Origin: Paenibacillus segetis
GTDB lineage: Bacteria; Bacillota; Bacilli; Paenibacillales; Paenibacillaceae
NCBI RefSeq assembly: GCF_014639155.1
Contig: NZ_BMFT01000001.1
Coordinates: forward strand, 1,612,001 to 1,676,000
Length of the DNA: 64,000 nucleotides
Direction of reading: 5' to 3'
A model generated the notes under the pieces. That model made no database searches. It had not been told where the DNA came from and was given only the letters and a program-made list of their open reading frames with translations. A program made the position numbers and the translations under genes. Below are positions 38,283-46,748 of this stretch, piece by piece; within the stretch, counting starts at the first letter, position 1, and each line of letters opens with the position of its first letter.

Positions 38283-39026
38283 ATGAATAGAAAAAGATTA
38301 CTATTGAGCATTTTGGGGTTTGGCTGTGCTTGTGCAGTAATTTTAGGGATTCTGTTATACAACGGAGTAATATGGTTTAATCAACCTTCGTCACAAAAGT
38401 ACCCCGTCAGAGGAATTGATGTTTCAGCTTATCAAGGTACGATTGATTGGGATGTTGTGTCCCAGCAAGAAATAGATTTTGCTTTTATCAAGGCAACTGA
38501 GGGCAGCAGTTCTCAAGACGAAAGGTTTAATTACAACTGGGAAAAGGCAAACCAGACCCCTCTTAAAATTGGTGCATATCATTTTTTCAGCTATGACAGT
38601 TCGGGGGCTACTCAAGCTGATAATTTTATCCAAACGGTGGGGAATTCAGCTGTGGCATTGCCTCCAGTGATAGATATTGAATTTTACGGGGACAAGGAAA
38701 AAAATCCACCAAGCAAGAAAGCGACCATTCAGATTTTAGATGAGCTGTTGAATAAACTGGAGCATTATTATGGACGGAAGCCAATCATTTATGCAACACA
38801 TAAATCGTATGATTTATATTTAAAAGGTACGTATACCGACTACCCGATCTGGATTCGCGATGTGTTGAAAACTCCAACATTACCTGATAAAACGCCTTGG
38901 ACTTTTTGGCAATATTCATCACGAGAGAAATTAGAAGGTTATGAAGGACAGGAAAAATTCATTGATATGAATGTGTTTCATGGAACGGAAAGTGAGTTTG
39001 AGTATTTTGTTAACCCCACAAACTGA
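38283..39026 (+). CDS. GH25 lysozyme (muramidase), membrane-anchored
   Basis: A 247-residue muramidase. The N-terminal anchor or signal (LLLSILGFGCACAVILGILLY) precedes a GH25 barrel with the family start motif RGIDVSAYQGTIDW and the catalytic pair in PPVIDIEFYGD. It should cut the beta-1,4 bond after MurNAc in peptidoglycan outside the membrane. GAGG lies 5 nt before the ATG at 38283; the GTG at 38277 overlaps this site. A TATACT at 38264-38269 could be its -10. It may have a host or cell-wall remodelling role; no phage genes are nearby. Confidence 0.9.
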   Translation: MNRKRLLLSILGFGCACAVILGILLYNGVIWFNQPSSQKYPVRGIDVSAYQGTIDWDVVSQQEIDFAFIKATEGSSSQDERFNYNWEKANQTPLKIGAYHFFSYDSSGATQADNFIQTVGNSAVALPPVIDIEFYGDKEKNPPSKKATIQILDELLNKLEHYYGRKPIIYATHKSYDLYLKGTYTDYPIWIRDVLKTPTLPDKTPWTFWQYSSREKLEGYEGQEKFIDMNVFHGTESEFEYFVNPTN

Positions 39027-39140
39027 AGGTTATTTGAGCTAATTGCCGTTCATGCACACTGTCGAAATATTGCTATCCTATTCAGGAACACTACTATATA
39101 AATAAAGATTATCTTATACTGTGCATATGAGGTGATCAAA

Positions 39141-39722
39141 ATGGATCAAAAGTTATTTGACCTTGTATATGAAGCTGTTGTTAATCGGGAATCGACCTAT
39201 GAAGGCGTATATTATACGGGAGTAAAGACTACAAAGATCGTCTGTCGGCCGACATGCCGTGCCAGAACGCCTAAATCAACCAATGTGACGTTTTATCGTA
39301 CGTTAGAAGATGCGCTTCAAGCGGGCTTTCGACCATGTAAACGATGTAAGCCAGAAGCAAACGGAGCGCTTGGACCGGATGCGGCTTTGGCCGCTCAGGT
39401 GGATGATCTGATTGAGCTGCAATATAATGAGAAATTGACACTGGATAAGTTGGCGACTGCACTTGTCATTAGCCCCTACCATCTACAACGGACATATAAG
39501 CAAGTAAGGGGATATTCACCAGCGGAGAAGACAGAGCGTGTTCGATTACAGCATGCTCAGCAGTTAATATTAGAATCCAATGTCAACATTACGGAGGTCG
39601 GAGTGGCTGTGGGCTATAGTAGTCCATCGCATTTCACTTCGTGGTTCGCCCGTAGAACGGGGGTCTCTCCCACAGCCTATCGGAATGGACAAAGAGGAGG
39701 AGATTCAGCTGAAACCAAATAA
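39141..39722 (+). CDS. adaA: AdaA: methylphosphotriester-DNA methyltransferase and AraC-type activator
   Basis: A 193-residue protein with an Ada zinc-binding domain (about 1-75), whose four Cys lie in VCRPTCRAR and PCKRCKP, then two AraC helix-turn-helix motifs (LDKLATALVISPYHLQRTYK and ITEVGVAVGYSSPSHFTSWF). The first Cys accepts a methyl group from DNA phosphotriesters, which turns the protein into an activator of adaptive alkylation repair. GAGG lies 8 nt before the ATG at 39141. The 3' end overlaps adaB, as in B. subtilis adaA-adaB. Confidence 0.95.
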   Translation: MDQKLFDLVYEAVVNRESTYEGVYYTGVKTTKIVCRPTCRARTPKSTNVTFYRTLEDALQAGFRPCKRCKPEANGALGPDAALAAQVDDLIELQYNEKLTLDKLATALVISPYHLQRTYKQVRGYSPAEKTERVRLQHAQQLILESNVNITEVGVAVGYSSPSHFTSWFARRTGVSPTAYRNGQRGGDSAETK

Positions 39723-40251
39723 ACAATACCGTCAAACCATAATCGGCTTCAACCAGCCGTGGACATTAATAGCAAGTGAACAAGGAATTAGCCAATTGTT
39801 ATACCCTCCCCATGTGACTACGCTCGCTGGCTTGGATCAAGATTTATCGGAGATGATCGAGGATCGTAGTCTGTTTGATGAATTCGGCATTGTTGACTTG
39901 TTGGAGCAGTATTTTGCCGGAATTCCCGTCAGCTTTGACAAGGTTCCTATAGACGTTGTTGGGACACCATTTCAACAAAGCGTATGGAGTGGATTGAGCC
40001 AAATCCCTCATGGAGAAACGTGGACGTACAAGCAATTTGCCGAAGCCATTGGGAAGCCGTCTGCGATACGAGCGGTTAGTACGGCGATTGGACGTAATCC
40101 TTTGCCCATCGTGTTACCTTGTCATCGGGTCGTTGGTTCTAACGGTACGTTAACAGGATTTAGAGGAGGCCTTCAAATGAAGAAGGACATTCTTGCTTTA
40201 GAAGGGATTACCCATATGAAGGTTACGGGACATGAACGTTTCCAGTTTTGA
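39685..40251 (+). CDS. adaB: AdaB/Ogt: methylated-DNA--protein-cysteine methyltransferase
   Basis: A suicide repair protein (188 residues from 39685) that takes methyl groups from O6-methylguanine. The acceptor is C146 in IVLPCHRVVG; the recognition helix GKPSAIRAVSTAIGRNP and the start of the domain, TPFQQSVW, are clear. The start is uncertain. The ATG at 39685 has no ribosome site, whereas GGAGG at 39696-39700 stands 8 nt before an in-frame CTG at 39709. Either way the gene overlaps adaA and is translationally coupled. A terminator follows. Confidence 0.93.
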   Translation: MDKEEEIQLKPNKQYRQTIIGFNQPWTLIASEQGISQLLYPPHVTTLAGLDQDLSEMIEDRSLFDEFGIVDLLEQYFAGIPVSFDKVPIDVVGTPFQQSVWSGLSQIPHGETWTYKQFAEAIGKPSAIRAVSTAIGRNPLPIVLPCHRVVGSNGTLTGFRGGLQMKKDILALEGITHMKVTGHERFQF

Positions 40252-40282
40252 GTTTTGGTCCCGCGAATCACTTGGAATACCG

Positions 40283-40313
40283 AAAGCCCTGCTTAAACGA
40301 GTAGGGCTTTTAA
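40283..40313 (+). terminator. Terminator after adaB
   Basis: A perfect 8-bp stem AAAGCCCT/AGGGCTTT, extended by three pairs including one G-T, followed by T. Confidence 0.82.
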
Positions 40314-40556
40314 TATTTAATTTTAACGAATCACAGCAACGCTATTTGGTTCATTATCCTTGTTCTCACACTCTAACGAATCTTGATGAGCTTATTGACC
40401 TCTGATTCCGTGAAAAAATTCAATTATTAACAGATAGTGTTACTCAGATTCGTTACATTTACAAATTGGCTGTTTTCATTGAAATAACGATCATCAGTTT
40501 TCATACACCTTATCAAATAAGCTCATCTACTCACCCCTACTTCGAAATAAAAAGAA

Positions 40557-40603
40557 CCGCTTTGATACGACTTGCTCAAACGAGCAGCATCGTATCAAAG
40601 CGG
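40557..40603. terminator. Strong orphan hairpin
   Basis: A perfect 14-bp stem CCGCTTTGATACGA/TCGTATCAAAGCGG encloses a second 5-bp stem TGCTC/GAGCA. On the minus strand it is followed by a T-rich run (TTCTTTTTATTT), so it would terminate leftward transcription, yet no minus-strand gene is visible nearby. It may end a small RNA or be a relic. The surrounding gap, 40314-40746, holds no convincing gene. Confidence 0.55.
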
Positions 40604-40746
40604 CATGTACTTCATACCGATATATTTTCTTTAAATTACCATATTATGATATTCTGATCAAGCCATATTGAACACTTAATCAAGCATGACGGCACAATTT
40701 TTAGTTGAGAATAGTTGGTAGCTCCGAGTATTGGGTATTAATATAC

Positions 40747-40769
40747 TAAGCCTAACCAATGAAGGCTTA
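40747..40769. repeat. Inverted repeat TAAGCCT-N9-AGGCTTA before the esterase gene
   Basis: A perfect 7-bp inverted repeat ending 24 bp before the ATG at 40794. It is a candidate operator or leader hairpin for the esterase gene. Confidence 0.45.
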
Positions 40770-40793
40770 ATATTACTTGGGAGATGAGAACCT

Positions 40794-41735
40794 ATGGACA
40801 AGAAGATCGTACTAGAACCTGCAGCGCTACAAATCACCGAGGATACCTCTAAACCACCTTATTTATTCGAGCTTGGACCGGAAAAAGGGCGGGAAACCGT
40901 TGACTCTCTTCAATCAGGCGATGTTCATAAGCTTACCGTTGATATTCAGGATTTCGATATTGATGGCGGCCATAATGGACAGGTATCTGTTCGCTTGGTT
41001 CGACCGCAGAACTTAACAGGCAAATTGCCGATCATTTTATATATTCATGGTGCTGGCTGGGTATTTGGCAATGCGCATACACATGATCGACTTATTCGGG
41101 AGCTAGCCGTTGGAACACAAGCCTGTGTCGTATTTCCCAACTATAGTTTGTCACCAGAAGCGAAGTATCCCACAGCTATCGAGGAAATTTATGCGGTACT
41201 GAAGTGGGCTGCAGAAAATGGTCAGGATCATGGACTAGATCCAGCTCGTCTTTATGTAGCAGGAGATAGTGTAGGAGGAAATATGACTGCAGCGATCACA
41301 TTGCTTGCTAAGGAGCGCAAAGGACCATCGATTCATAAACAGTTGTTGTTCTATCCTGTGACAGATGCTGCATTTGAGACAGAATCCTATCATGAGTTTG
41401 CAACGGGTTATTACTTACGCCGGGACGCCATGCAATGGTTCTGGGATCAATATACGACAGATCCATCTGAAAGATCGCAAATTACGGCATCTCCACTTCG
41501 TGCTTCGAAAGATCAGCTTACGGGATTACCTCCTGCACTAGTCATAACTGCAGAAGCTGATGTACTCCGGGATGAAGGGGAGGCTTATGCAAATAAGCTT
41601 CGTGAGGCTGGAGTTGAAGTCACCGCAGTACGGTTTCAAGGAACTATTCATGACTTTGTCATGCTCAATGATTTAGCGGATACTGCTGCTACTAAGGGAG
41701 CTATTATGTTAGCTAATGCTTGGTTAAAGGAGTAA
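40794..41735 (+). CDS. Alpha/beta hydrolase, HSL-type esterase
   Basis: A 313-residue esterase of the hormone-sensitive-lipase (Aes/NlhH-like) family. The oxyanion motif is HGAGWVFGN (family HGGGW), the nucleophile lies in GDSVGGNM, the acid Asp in ADVLRDEGE and the His in IHDFVMLND. There is no signal peptide, so it should act on short-chain esters in the cytoplasm. GGGAGATG lies before the ATG. It is monocistronic, followed by two terminators. The substrate is unknown. Confidence 0.9.
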   Translation: MDKKIVLEPAALQITEDTSKPPYLFELGPEKGRETVDSLQSGDVHKLTVDIQDFDIDGGHNGQVSVRLVRPQNLTGKLPIILYIHGAGWVFGNAHTHDRLIRELAVGTQACVVFPNYSLSPEAKYPTAIEEIYAVLKWAAENGQDHGLDPARLYVAGDSVGGNMTAAITLLAKERKGPSIHKQLLFYPVTDAAFETESYHEFATGYYLRRDAMQWFWDQYTTDPSERSQITASPLRASKDQLTGLPPALVITAEADVLRDEGEAYANKLREAGVEVTAVRFQGTIHDFVMLNDLADTAATKGAIMLANAWLKE

Positions 41736-41776
41736 ATTGAGAGTGTGAAAATGTCTAATATAATCTGGGGAAAAGA

Positions 41777-41815
41777 AAGCAACCTACCTAGGGTTTCATT
41801 AGGGGTAGGTTGCTT
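41777..41815 (+). terminator. First terminator after the esterase gene
   Basis: A perfect 12-bp stem AAGCAACCTACC/GGTAGGTTGCTT with a 15-nt loop. Only a short T stretch follows, which may explain the second hairpin downstream. Confidence 0.75.
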
Positions 41816-41843
41816 ATTTGTATTGGCTATAAGTTAGACACAG

Positions 41844-41882
41844 CTAAACACAGGGGTATACAAGTGTTTAGTGGTCTTTTTT
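41844..41882 (+). terminator. Second terminator after the esterase gene
   Basis: A perfect 8-bp stem CTAAACAC/GTGTTTAG with a 12-nt loop, then GGTC and a run of six T. Confidence 0.6.
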
Positions 41883-41999
41883 GTGCTGACAATATTGCTC
41901 ACTGCTCGAATATACGATACGATGCATGAAGATAACTTTGCGATGACGACAGATGTCTCAGTACTAGTGATGTAGTAACAGGAAGGAAGATCATTAATT

Positions 42000-43175
42000 A
42001 TGACGAAGACGAAGAAGCTATTTTATGATTCCGTCTATTTGACGGAATGGCAAACAAATATAAGCCAAACGATAGAGAGAGAAGACGGGTATTATGTCAT
42101 TCTGGAAGAGACCGCTTTTTATCCGGAGGGGGGCGGGCAGCCGAGTGATGAAGGTTTTATTAATGGGATTCCTGTGCTAGATGTGATTAATGAAGGAGAA
42201 GTAGTGTTACATAAGCTGGCGAGTTTACCTGAAGAGACCAACGCGCAATGTCAGCTCCATTGGACCAGAAGATTCGATCATATGCAGCAGCACAGCGGAC
42301 AGCATCTACTTTCGGCAGTGTGCCTTGAGCTCTATCATGCTACGACCTTAAGTTTCCATCTGGGAACTGATTATGCCACGATTGATGTAGAGCTGGCAGA
42401 ACTGACTCCTGATCAACTGACTTGTATCGAAAATGAAGTGAATAGGCATATTTATTTGAACCACAATATCCTTAGTTATTTTGTATCAGGGGAAGAAGTG
42501 GCACAGTTACCGCTAGTGAAGCAGCCGACAGTGACTGAGAATATTCGGATTGTTGAAATGAAGGACGTGGAGTATAACGCATGCGGAGGGACGCATGTCT
42601 CGTCAACGGGCGAAATCGGTATGATTAAGCTGTTGAAGGCGGAGAAGCAAAAGGGAAATACACGGATTTACTTCAAATGCGGATATCGAGCTTTAGAAGA
42701 ATTTAATGATAGTCAGCGTATTTTAAACGTATTGTCCGTCAAATTTAATACGGGCAAAGATGAGATTATCGACCGGATAGAGAAGTGGGAGATGGAGCAT
42801 AAGCAGCTTCAGGCTGAGCTTATAGCGTTGAAAGAGCAGAATGATAGATATGTGGCACAAGAATTGTTATCCAAAAGAGAAGGGAGCCTTCTCGCACACA
42901 TTTTTGAGGATAAGTCCCTTAAGGATCTACAAAATTTGGCGATTAAGCTAACCGCTGACAACGAGCTTCAGGTGTTATTTGCTACGACTGCGGAGAATAA
43001 GATCGTTATGGCGCATAACGGGAGTTTTGATCCATCCTGTGGAGCATTCTTTAAAGCCAACTTAGGGGCATACAATGGAAAAGGTGGAGGTAGCGATAAG
43101 ATGGCGCAGGCGGGATTCCCGACTTGGGAGGATGCTTCTGCTTTCTACGAATTTTCCAGAAAATCGCTGCAATAA
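42000..43175 (+). CDS. alaX: Alanyl-tRNA editing protein, AlaX type with DHHA1 domain
   Basis: A 391-residue editing enzyme that hydrolyses Ser or Gly mischarged on alanine tRNA. The N-terminal part resembles AlaRS second-additional domains (FYPEGGGQPSDEG). Zinc ligands lie in HSGQHLLSAV and CGGTH. A coiled region (MEHKQLQAELIALKEQNDRY) leads into a DHHA1 domain at the C-terminus (GAYNGKGGGSDKMAQAG). This matches long AlaX proteins and lacks the aminoacylation core. AGGAAGGAAG precedes the ATG. A weak promoter, TTGCTC-17-TACGAT, lies at 41895-41923. It stands alone. Confidence 0.93.
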   Translation: MTKTKKLFYDSVYLTEWQTNISQTIEREDGYYVILEETAFYPEGGGQPSDEGFINGIPVLDVINEGEVVLHKLASLPEETNAQCQLHWTRRFDHMQQHSGQHLLSAVCLELYHATTLSFHLGTDYATIDVELAELTPDQLTCIENEVNRHIYLNHNILSYFVSGEEVAQLPLVKQPTVTENIRIVEMKDVEYNACGGTHVSSTGEIGMIKLLKAEKQKGNTRIYFKCGYRALEEFNDSQRILNVLSVKFNTGKDEIIDRIEKWEMEHKQLQAELIALKEQNDRYVAQELLSKREGSLLAHIFEDKSLKDLQNLAIKLTADNELQVLFATTAENKIVMAHNGSFDPSCGAFFKANLGAYNGKGGGSDKMAQAGFPTWEDASAFYEFSRKSLQ

Positions 43176-43218
43176 CGATTTGAAAAAGATGAGATGAAAC
43201 ACACATATAGATGTGCTT

Positions 43219-43249
43219 ACAGGCTGTCGAGATTTTCTCGGCGGCCTGT
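43219..43249 (+). terminator. Weak hairpin after alaX
   Basis: Stem ACAGGC/GCCTGT with an inner stem CGAG/CTCG and mismatches between them; no T run follows. It is a possible terminator. Confidence 0.35.
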
Positions 43250-43286
43250 TGTCGTCGGGCTCTCGTACTACCGTAGTCTCACGAAA

Positions 43287-43308
43287 AAGTAAAAATAGTT
43301 TCAAATCA
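43287..43308. promoter_or_regulatory. Cassette 3 element, copy 1
   Basis: A 22-bp element AAGT-A-AAAATAGTTTC-AAA-TCA, 77 bp before the first permease ATG. It matches 45148-45169 at 19 of 22 positions. TTGACC (43330) and TATAAT (43357) lie downstream, 21 bp apart, so promoter activity probably needs an activator. The regulator encoded at 48544 is the likely binder (inference). Confidence 0.5.
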
Positions 43309-43384
43309 CTCATTTCTATTGCTTATGAGTTGACCTCGTTTTTTCTACAATGGGATTATAATTACACCTTTGAGGAGGAAAAGC

Positions 43385-44293
43385 ATGAAACGGGGAAAAA
43401 AACTGACTCATTTGAGCATGGGAGTTAAAGAGCAAGTAGCAGGCTATTTGTTTGTTGCGCCTTTAATGATCGGACTCATTGTTCTTACATTAATTCCTGT
43501 TGTAGGATCACTATTGCTTAGTTTCACGAATTGGAACTTCGTAGCCGGAATGGGTGCCATTAAATTCGCGGGGTTTAGTAACTTTGTACGATTATTTCAT
43601 GATGATGTATTTATGAAAAGCTTGTTAAATAATTTGATTTTTATTATTACAGTACCGATTACATTGATCGTAGCGCTAATTTTATCGATTTTAATAGACA
43701 AGCATATTTATTTTAAGGATTTCTTTAAAGTGATTTATTTTTTACCTTACATTTCAAGTGTTGTAGCCATAGCCATGGTGTGGCAGGTTCTCTTTCACCC
43801 TTCGCTTGGGCCAGTTAATAATTTCTTGATGTCGATCGGATTTGATAATCCACCGAAATGGCTTGCTGATATTGATTATGCGTTACCTTCGCTCATGATG
43901 ATTCAAGTTTGGATTTTGTTAGGGTATAACATCATTATCTTTATCGCAGGGTTGCAAAGCATCCCCAAAGATTTGTATGAAGCTGCTGACATCGACGGTG
44001 CAAATACTTGGGTGAAATTCCGCAATATTACCGTTCCTTGTATTTCTCCTACTACTTTTTTCTTACTTGTAACAGGGATCATTGGTACATTCAAGATTTT
44101 CGACTTGATTCAAGTCTTAACACAAGGTGGTCCGGCAAATTCGACAACCGTTATCGTGTACGAGTTGTATGATACCGCATTTAATCAACTGAAAACGGGA
44201 TATGCCTCCAGTATGGCGCTCATTCTGTTCCTTATCTGTCTGATTATTACTGGCCTACAAATGCTAGCACAAAAAAAATGGGTGAACTACTAA
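43385..44293 (+). CDS. Sugar ABC transporter permease, MalF/UgpA type (cassette 3)
   Basis: A 302-residue permease with about six membrane segments and an EAA loop EAADIDGANTWVKFRNITVP. The ATG at 43385 follows GAGGAGG by 7 nt; the upstream TTG at 43370 is before that box. It is the first gene of cassette 3, whose order (permease, permease, binding protein, kinase, regulator) differs from the other two cassettes. It should import uronate-containing oligosaccharides, judging from the GH88 and DUF2264 genes at the end of the cassette. Confidence 0.92.
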   Translation: MKRGKKLTHLSMGVKEQVAGYLFVAPLMIGLIVLTLIPVVGSLLLSFTNWNFVAGMGAIKFAGFSNFVRLFHDDVFMKSLLNNLIFIITVPITLIVALILSILIDKHIYFKDFFKVIYFLPYISSVVAIAMVWQVLFHPSLGPVNNFLMSIGFDNPPKWLADIDYALPSLMMIQVWILLGYNIIIFIAGLQSIPKDLYEAADIDGANTWVKFRNITVPCISPTTFFLLVTGIIGTFKIFDLIQVLTQGGPANSTTVIVYELYDTAFNQLKTGYASSMALILFLICLIITGLQMLAQKKWVNY

Positions 44294-44320
44294 GTTCATT
44301 TAGGAGAGGAGCAGCAGGAA

Positions 44321-45145
44321 ATGAGAACCTTGAAATTATCAAAAGTACTATGGACCATCGTCATGGCGCTACTTGGAATTGTGTTTATCCTTCCATTTTT
44401 CTGGATGATGTCCACATCGTTCAAGTTTGAAACGGACGTATTTAATTTCCCGATTGAATGGATTCCAAGAAAATGGAATGCCCTCGAGAACTATAAACAA
44501 GTATGGTCAGGAGATTTCGCACAATATTATCTAAACTCTATTTACATAACAATTACCACGACTGTAATCAACGTATTTGTCTGTGCATTAGCTGCATTTG
44601 GCTTTTCTAAATTACGGTTTCGAGGCAGAGATACCATGTTTTTACTTGTCCTTGCTTTGTACATGGTTCCACCGCAAGCATCGCTTGTTCCTCAATTCTT
44701 ATTGTTTAATTGGATGCACCTCATAGATACACGCACAGGGTTGATTTTGATCAACAGCTTTAGTATTATAGGAGCCTTTATGCTTCGGCAATTTTTTATG
44801 GGGGTAAACAACGAGTTTCTAGAGTCGGGCAGAATGGATGGAGCTGGTCATTTTCGGTCCTTCTTTCAAATTGCACTCCCGCTCATTCGTCCAGGCATCG
44901 CGACTTATGCGATCTTACGTTTTATTTGGACCTGGAACGACTATCAATATCCACTTATTTTCTTGAAGTCGAAAGAGCTATTTACCATTCAGCTAGGAAT
45001 CCGGTTATTCGGTGACCAATATGGTGATGTGTACTCTCTCATGATGGCGGGTGCTGTATCAGCTATCTTGCCGCTATTGATCATTTTTGCGATTGGTCAA
45101 AAGCAAGTGATCGAGGGGATTTCACTTGGTGGGGTTAAAGGATAA
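44321..45145 (+). CDS. Sugar ABC transporter permease, MalG/UgpE type (cassette 3)
   Basis: A 274-residue permease with about six membrane segments. The EAA loop is degenerate (LESGRMDGAGHFRSFFQIALP), and the C-terminus ends GISLGGVKG as in other MalG-type subunits. AGGAGAGGAG precedes the ATG. It lies 27 nt after its partner. The next gene, the binding protein, has its own promoter region with a second copy of the cassette 3 element. Confidence 0.92.
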   Translation: MRTLKLSKVLWTIVMALLGIVFILPFFWMMSTSFKFETDVFNFPIEWIPRKWNALENYKQVWSGDFAQYYLNSIYITITTTVINVFVCALAAFGFSKLRFRGRDTMFLLVLALYMVPPQASLVPQFLLFNWMHLIDTRTGLILINSFSIIGAFMLRQFFMGVNNEFLESGRMDGAGHFRSFFQIALPLIRPGIATYAILRFIWTWNDYQYPLIFLKSKELFTIQLGIRLFGDQYGDVYSLMMAGAVSAILPLLIIFAIGQKQVIEGISLGGVKG

Positions 45146-45147
45146 AC

Positions 45148-45169
45148 AAGTCAAAATAGTTTCTCTTCA
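45148..45169. promoter_or_regulatory. Cassette 3 element, copy 2
   Basis: AAGTC-AAAATAGTTTC-TCT-TCA, the second copy of the 22-bp element at 43287-43308, here 104 bp before the binding-protein ATG. A related AGTAAAATT follows 20 bp downstream, which hints at a tandem arrangement as used by AraC-type regulators. Confidence 0.5.
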
Positions 45170-45217
45170 GTAAAATTTGAGAACTTCGCATAAAAATTCG
45201 TCGTGGTAGGATGTGTT

Positions 45218-45231
45218 TGTAAGCACTTACA
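45218..45231. promoter_or_regulatory. cre-like palindrome before the cassette 3 binding protein
   Basis: TGTAAGCACTTACA is a near-perfect palindrome and matches the CcpA cre consensus at 13 of 14 positions. It lies about 40 bp before the ATG, near a possible -10 TACACA at 45241. Catabolite control is likely (inference). Confidence 0.55.
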
Positions 45232-45272
45232 GATAGGTGGTACACATTAAGAATTATTTTAGGAGGGTCCAC

Positions 45273-46631
45273 ATGAAAAAGAAATTATCAACAACCGTTG
45301 TAGGCTTGTCGTTAGCGTTGCTCGTGTCAGCTTGTGGTAGTGGCAATGGCGGTACAAATTCAGCTGCTCCAGAATCTAACCAAGGAAATAAGGGAACAGA
45401 GCCAGCTGCGGAGCAAGTTACAGTAAAAATAAGCACTTGGCAAACCGATGCGAAAGCGAAATGGAGTACCATTATTCCCGAGTTTGAAAAGAGTCATCCA
45501 AACATCAAAGTGGAACTGGATCTATTGAATGAAAAGGGTGATTCGATTGCATCCATGCAAAAACTAGATTTGATGGCAGCATCGGATGATCAACTCGATA
45601 TTATTGAATTACCTTATACGAACTATTCACAACGCGCGGATATCGGTCTACTTGAGCCACTAGAAAGCTACATAGAGAAAGATGGCTATAAATACGAAGA
45701 TGAGTATCTAGTAGATACCAAAGTAAATGGTAAAATCTATGCTTTACCTTCTTCCATGCAGCGTTGGTTCGTTCTTTTGAATAAAGAGATGTTAGATGAG
45801 GCGGGACTACCCGTTCCAACGGACTGGACTTGGAGTGATTTCGAAGAGTATGCTCAAAAATTGACGCAAGGTGAAGGCGCAACCAAACGTTATGGTGCTT
45901 ATTTGCACAACTGGCCAGATTACTTCCAATTACAACTCATGAGTAAACCTGCAGATAATACTTACTTGAAAGCAGATGGAACTTCCAACGCTACGGATCC
46001 AATTCTTAAAGCGAACTTAGAAATGATGAAAAAGATGATGTATGAAGATAAGAGTGCAAATATGTATGAAGATATTATTTCGCAGAAGCTTGCTTATCGG
46101 AATCAATACTTCAACAAATTAGCTGCTATGCTGCCGATGGGTGACTGGATGGTAGCAGAGTCCGGTGGTACAGATACCATCCCAGCTACATTCGTGACTG
46201 CATTTGCACCGCTCCCTAAATTAGACGGAGAGAGCAAACACTATTCACCAGTTCAACCGACTTATATGGGTGTTTCTTCTAAATCAAAGAACAAGCAAGC
46301 AGCATATGAGTTCGTTAGATGGTATACTTCGGAAGGATTGGAAATTGGCGGACGTGTCTTTTCTGGGTGGGCGAAATCGGATACTAACAAGTTAGTTGAT
46401 ACCATTGTTAACGGTTCAAAGGATCCTTCTAAAATTGATTTGGAATCGTTGAAATATACAATGACAACTACGGTTCCTGGTAATGCTCCAGTACCAGAAA
46501 AGTATGCTGATGAAGCGAAGAACAGTGTCATTCCTGAAGCGGAATTGTACATTCTCAATAAACAAGATATCGATACAACCATTAGTAATATTGATAAGAA
46601 GATCTCGGATGTCGTTAAGAACAATCAATAA
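45273..46631 (+). CDS. Sugar ABC transporter substrate-binding lipoprotein (cassette 3)
   Basis: A 452-residue family 1 extracellular solute-binding protein. The signal peptide ends in lipobox LVSAC (Cys at about 22), followed by a Gly/Ser/Asn-rich linker. Mature motifs include LDIIELPYTNYSQRADIGLLEPLESY, split here by family-typical turns, then YALPSSMQRWFVLLNKEML and YMGVSSKSKNKQAAYEFVRWY. The ATG at 45273 follows AGGAGGG by 5-6 nt; the upstream ATG at 45237 lacks such a site. The likely cargo is an oligosaccharide ending in an unsaturated uronate, from the enzymes at 50177 and 52059. Confidence 0.92.
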   Translation: MKKKLSTTVVGLSLALLVSACGSGNGGTNSAAPESNQGNKGTEPAAEQVTVKISTWQTDAKAKWSTIIPEFEKSHPNIKVELDLLNEKGDSIASMQKLDLMAASDDQLDIIELPYTNYSQRADIGLLEPLESYIEKDGYKYEDEYLVDTKVNGKIYALPSSMQRWFVLLNKEMLDEAGLPVPTDWTWSDFEEYAQKLTQGEGATKRYGAYLHNWPDYFQLQLMSKPADNTYLKADGTSNATDPILKANLEMMKKMMYEDKSANMYEDIISQKLAYRNQYFNKLAAMLPMGDWMVAESGGTDTIPATFVTAFAPLPKLDGESKHYSPVQPTYMGVSSKSKNKQAAYEFVRWYTSEGLEIGGRVFSGWAKSDTNKLVDTIVNGSKDPSKIDLESLKYTMTTTVPGNAPVPEKYADEAKNSVIPEAELYILNKQDIDTTISNIDKKISDVVKNNQ

Positions 46632-46684
46632 TAACCCTTGTATTTAATCATGTTGATGCTTTAGGCAAAAGGATTTACAATTTA

Positions 46685-46717
46685 GGGGCAGGGGAAGGTT
46701 CTGGAAATCCCTGCCCC
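46685..46717 (+). terminator. Hairpin between binding protein and kinase genes (cassette 3)
   Basis: A perfect 9-bp GC-rich stem GGGGCAGGG/CCCTGCCCC without a T run. It probably limits 3' decay of the transporter mRNA or reduces read-through into the kinase-regulator genes. Confidence 0.55.
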
Positions 46718-46748
46718 AATATTAATTGAGACTAGAGGCCAGCATCCA

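Noticed and set aside
38283-39026. A prophage lysis gene
   Set aside because: The GH25 lysozyme has a membrane anchor and stands among housekeeping genes; no holin, portal, tail or integrase genes are near.
40466-40657. A 63-codon plus-strand frame in the gap after adaB
   Set aside because: No ribosome site, no family pattern, and it runs through the 14-bp hairpin.
41883-41999. A T-box or other tRNA-responsive leader before alaX
   Set aside because: The leader is only about 75 bases after the possible promoter and shows no T-box sequence or antiterminator stem.
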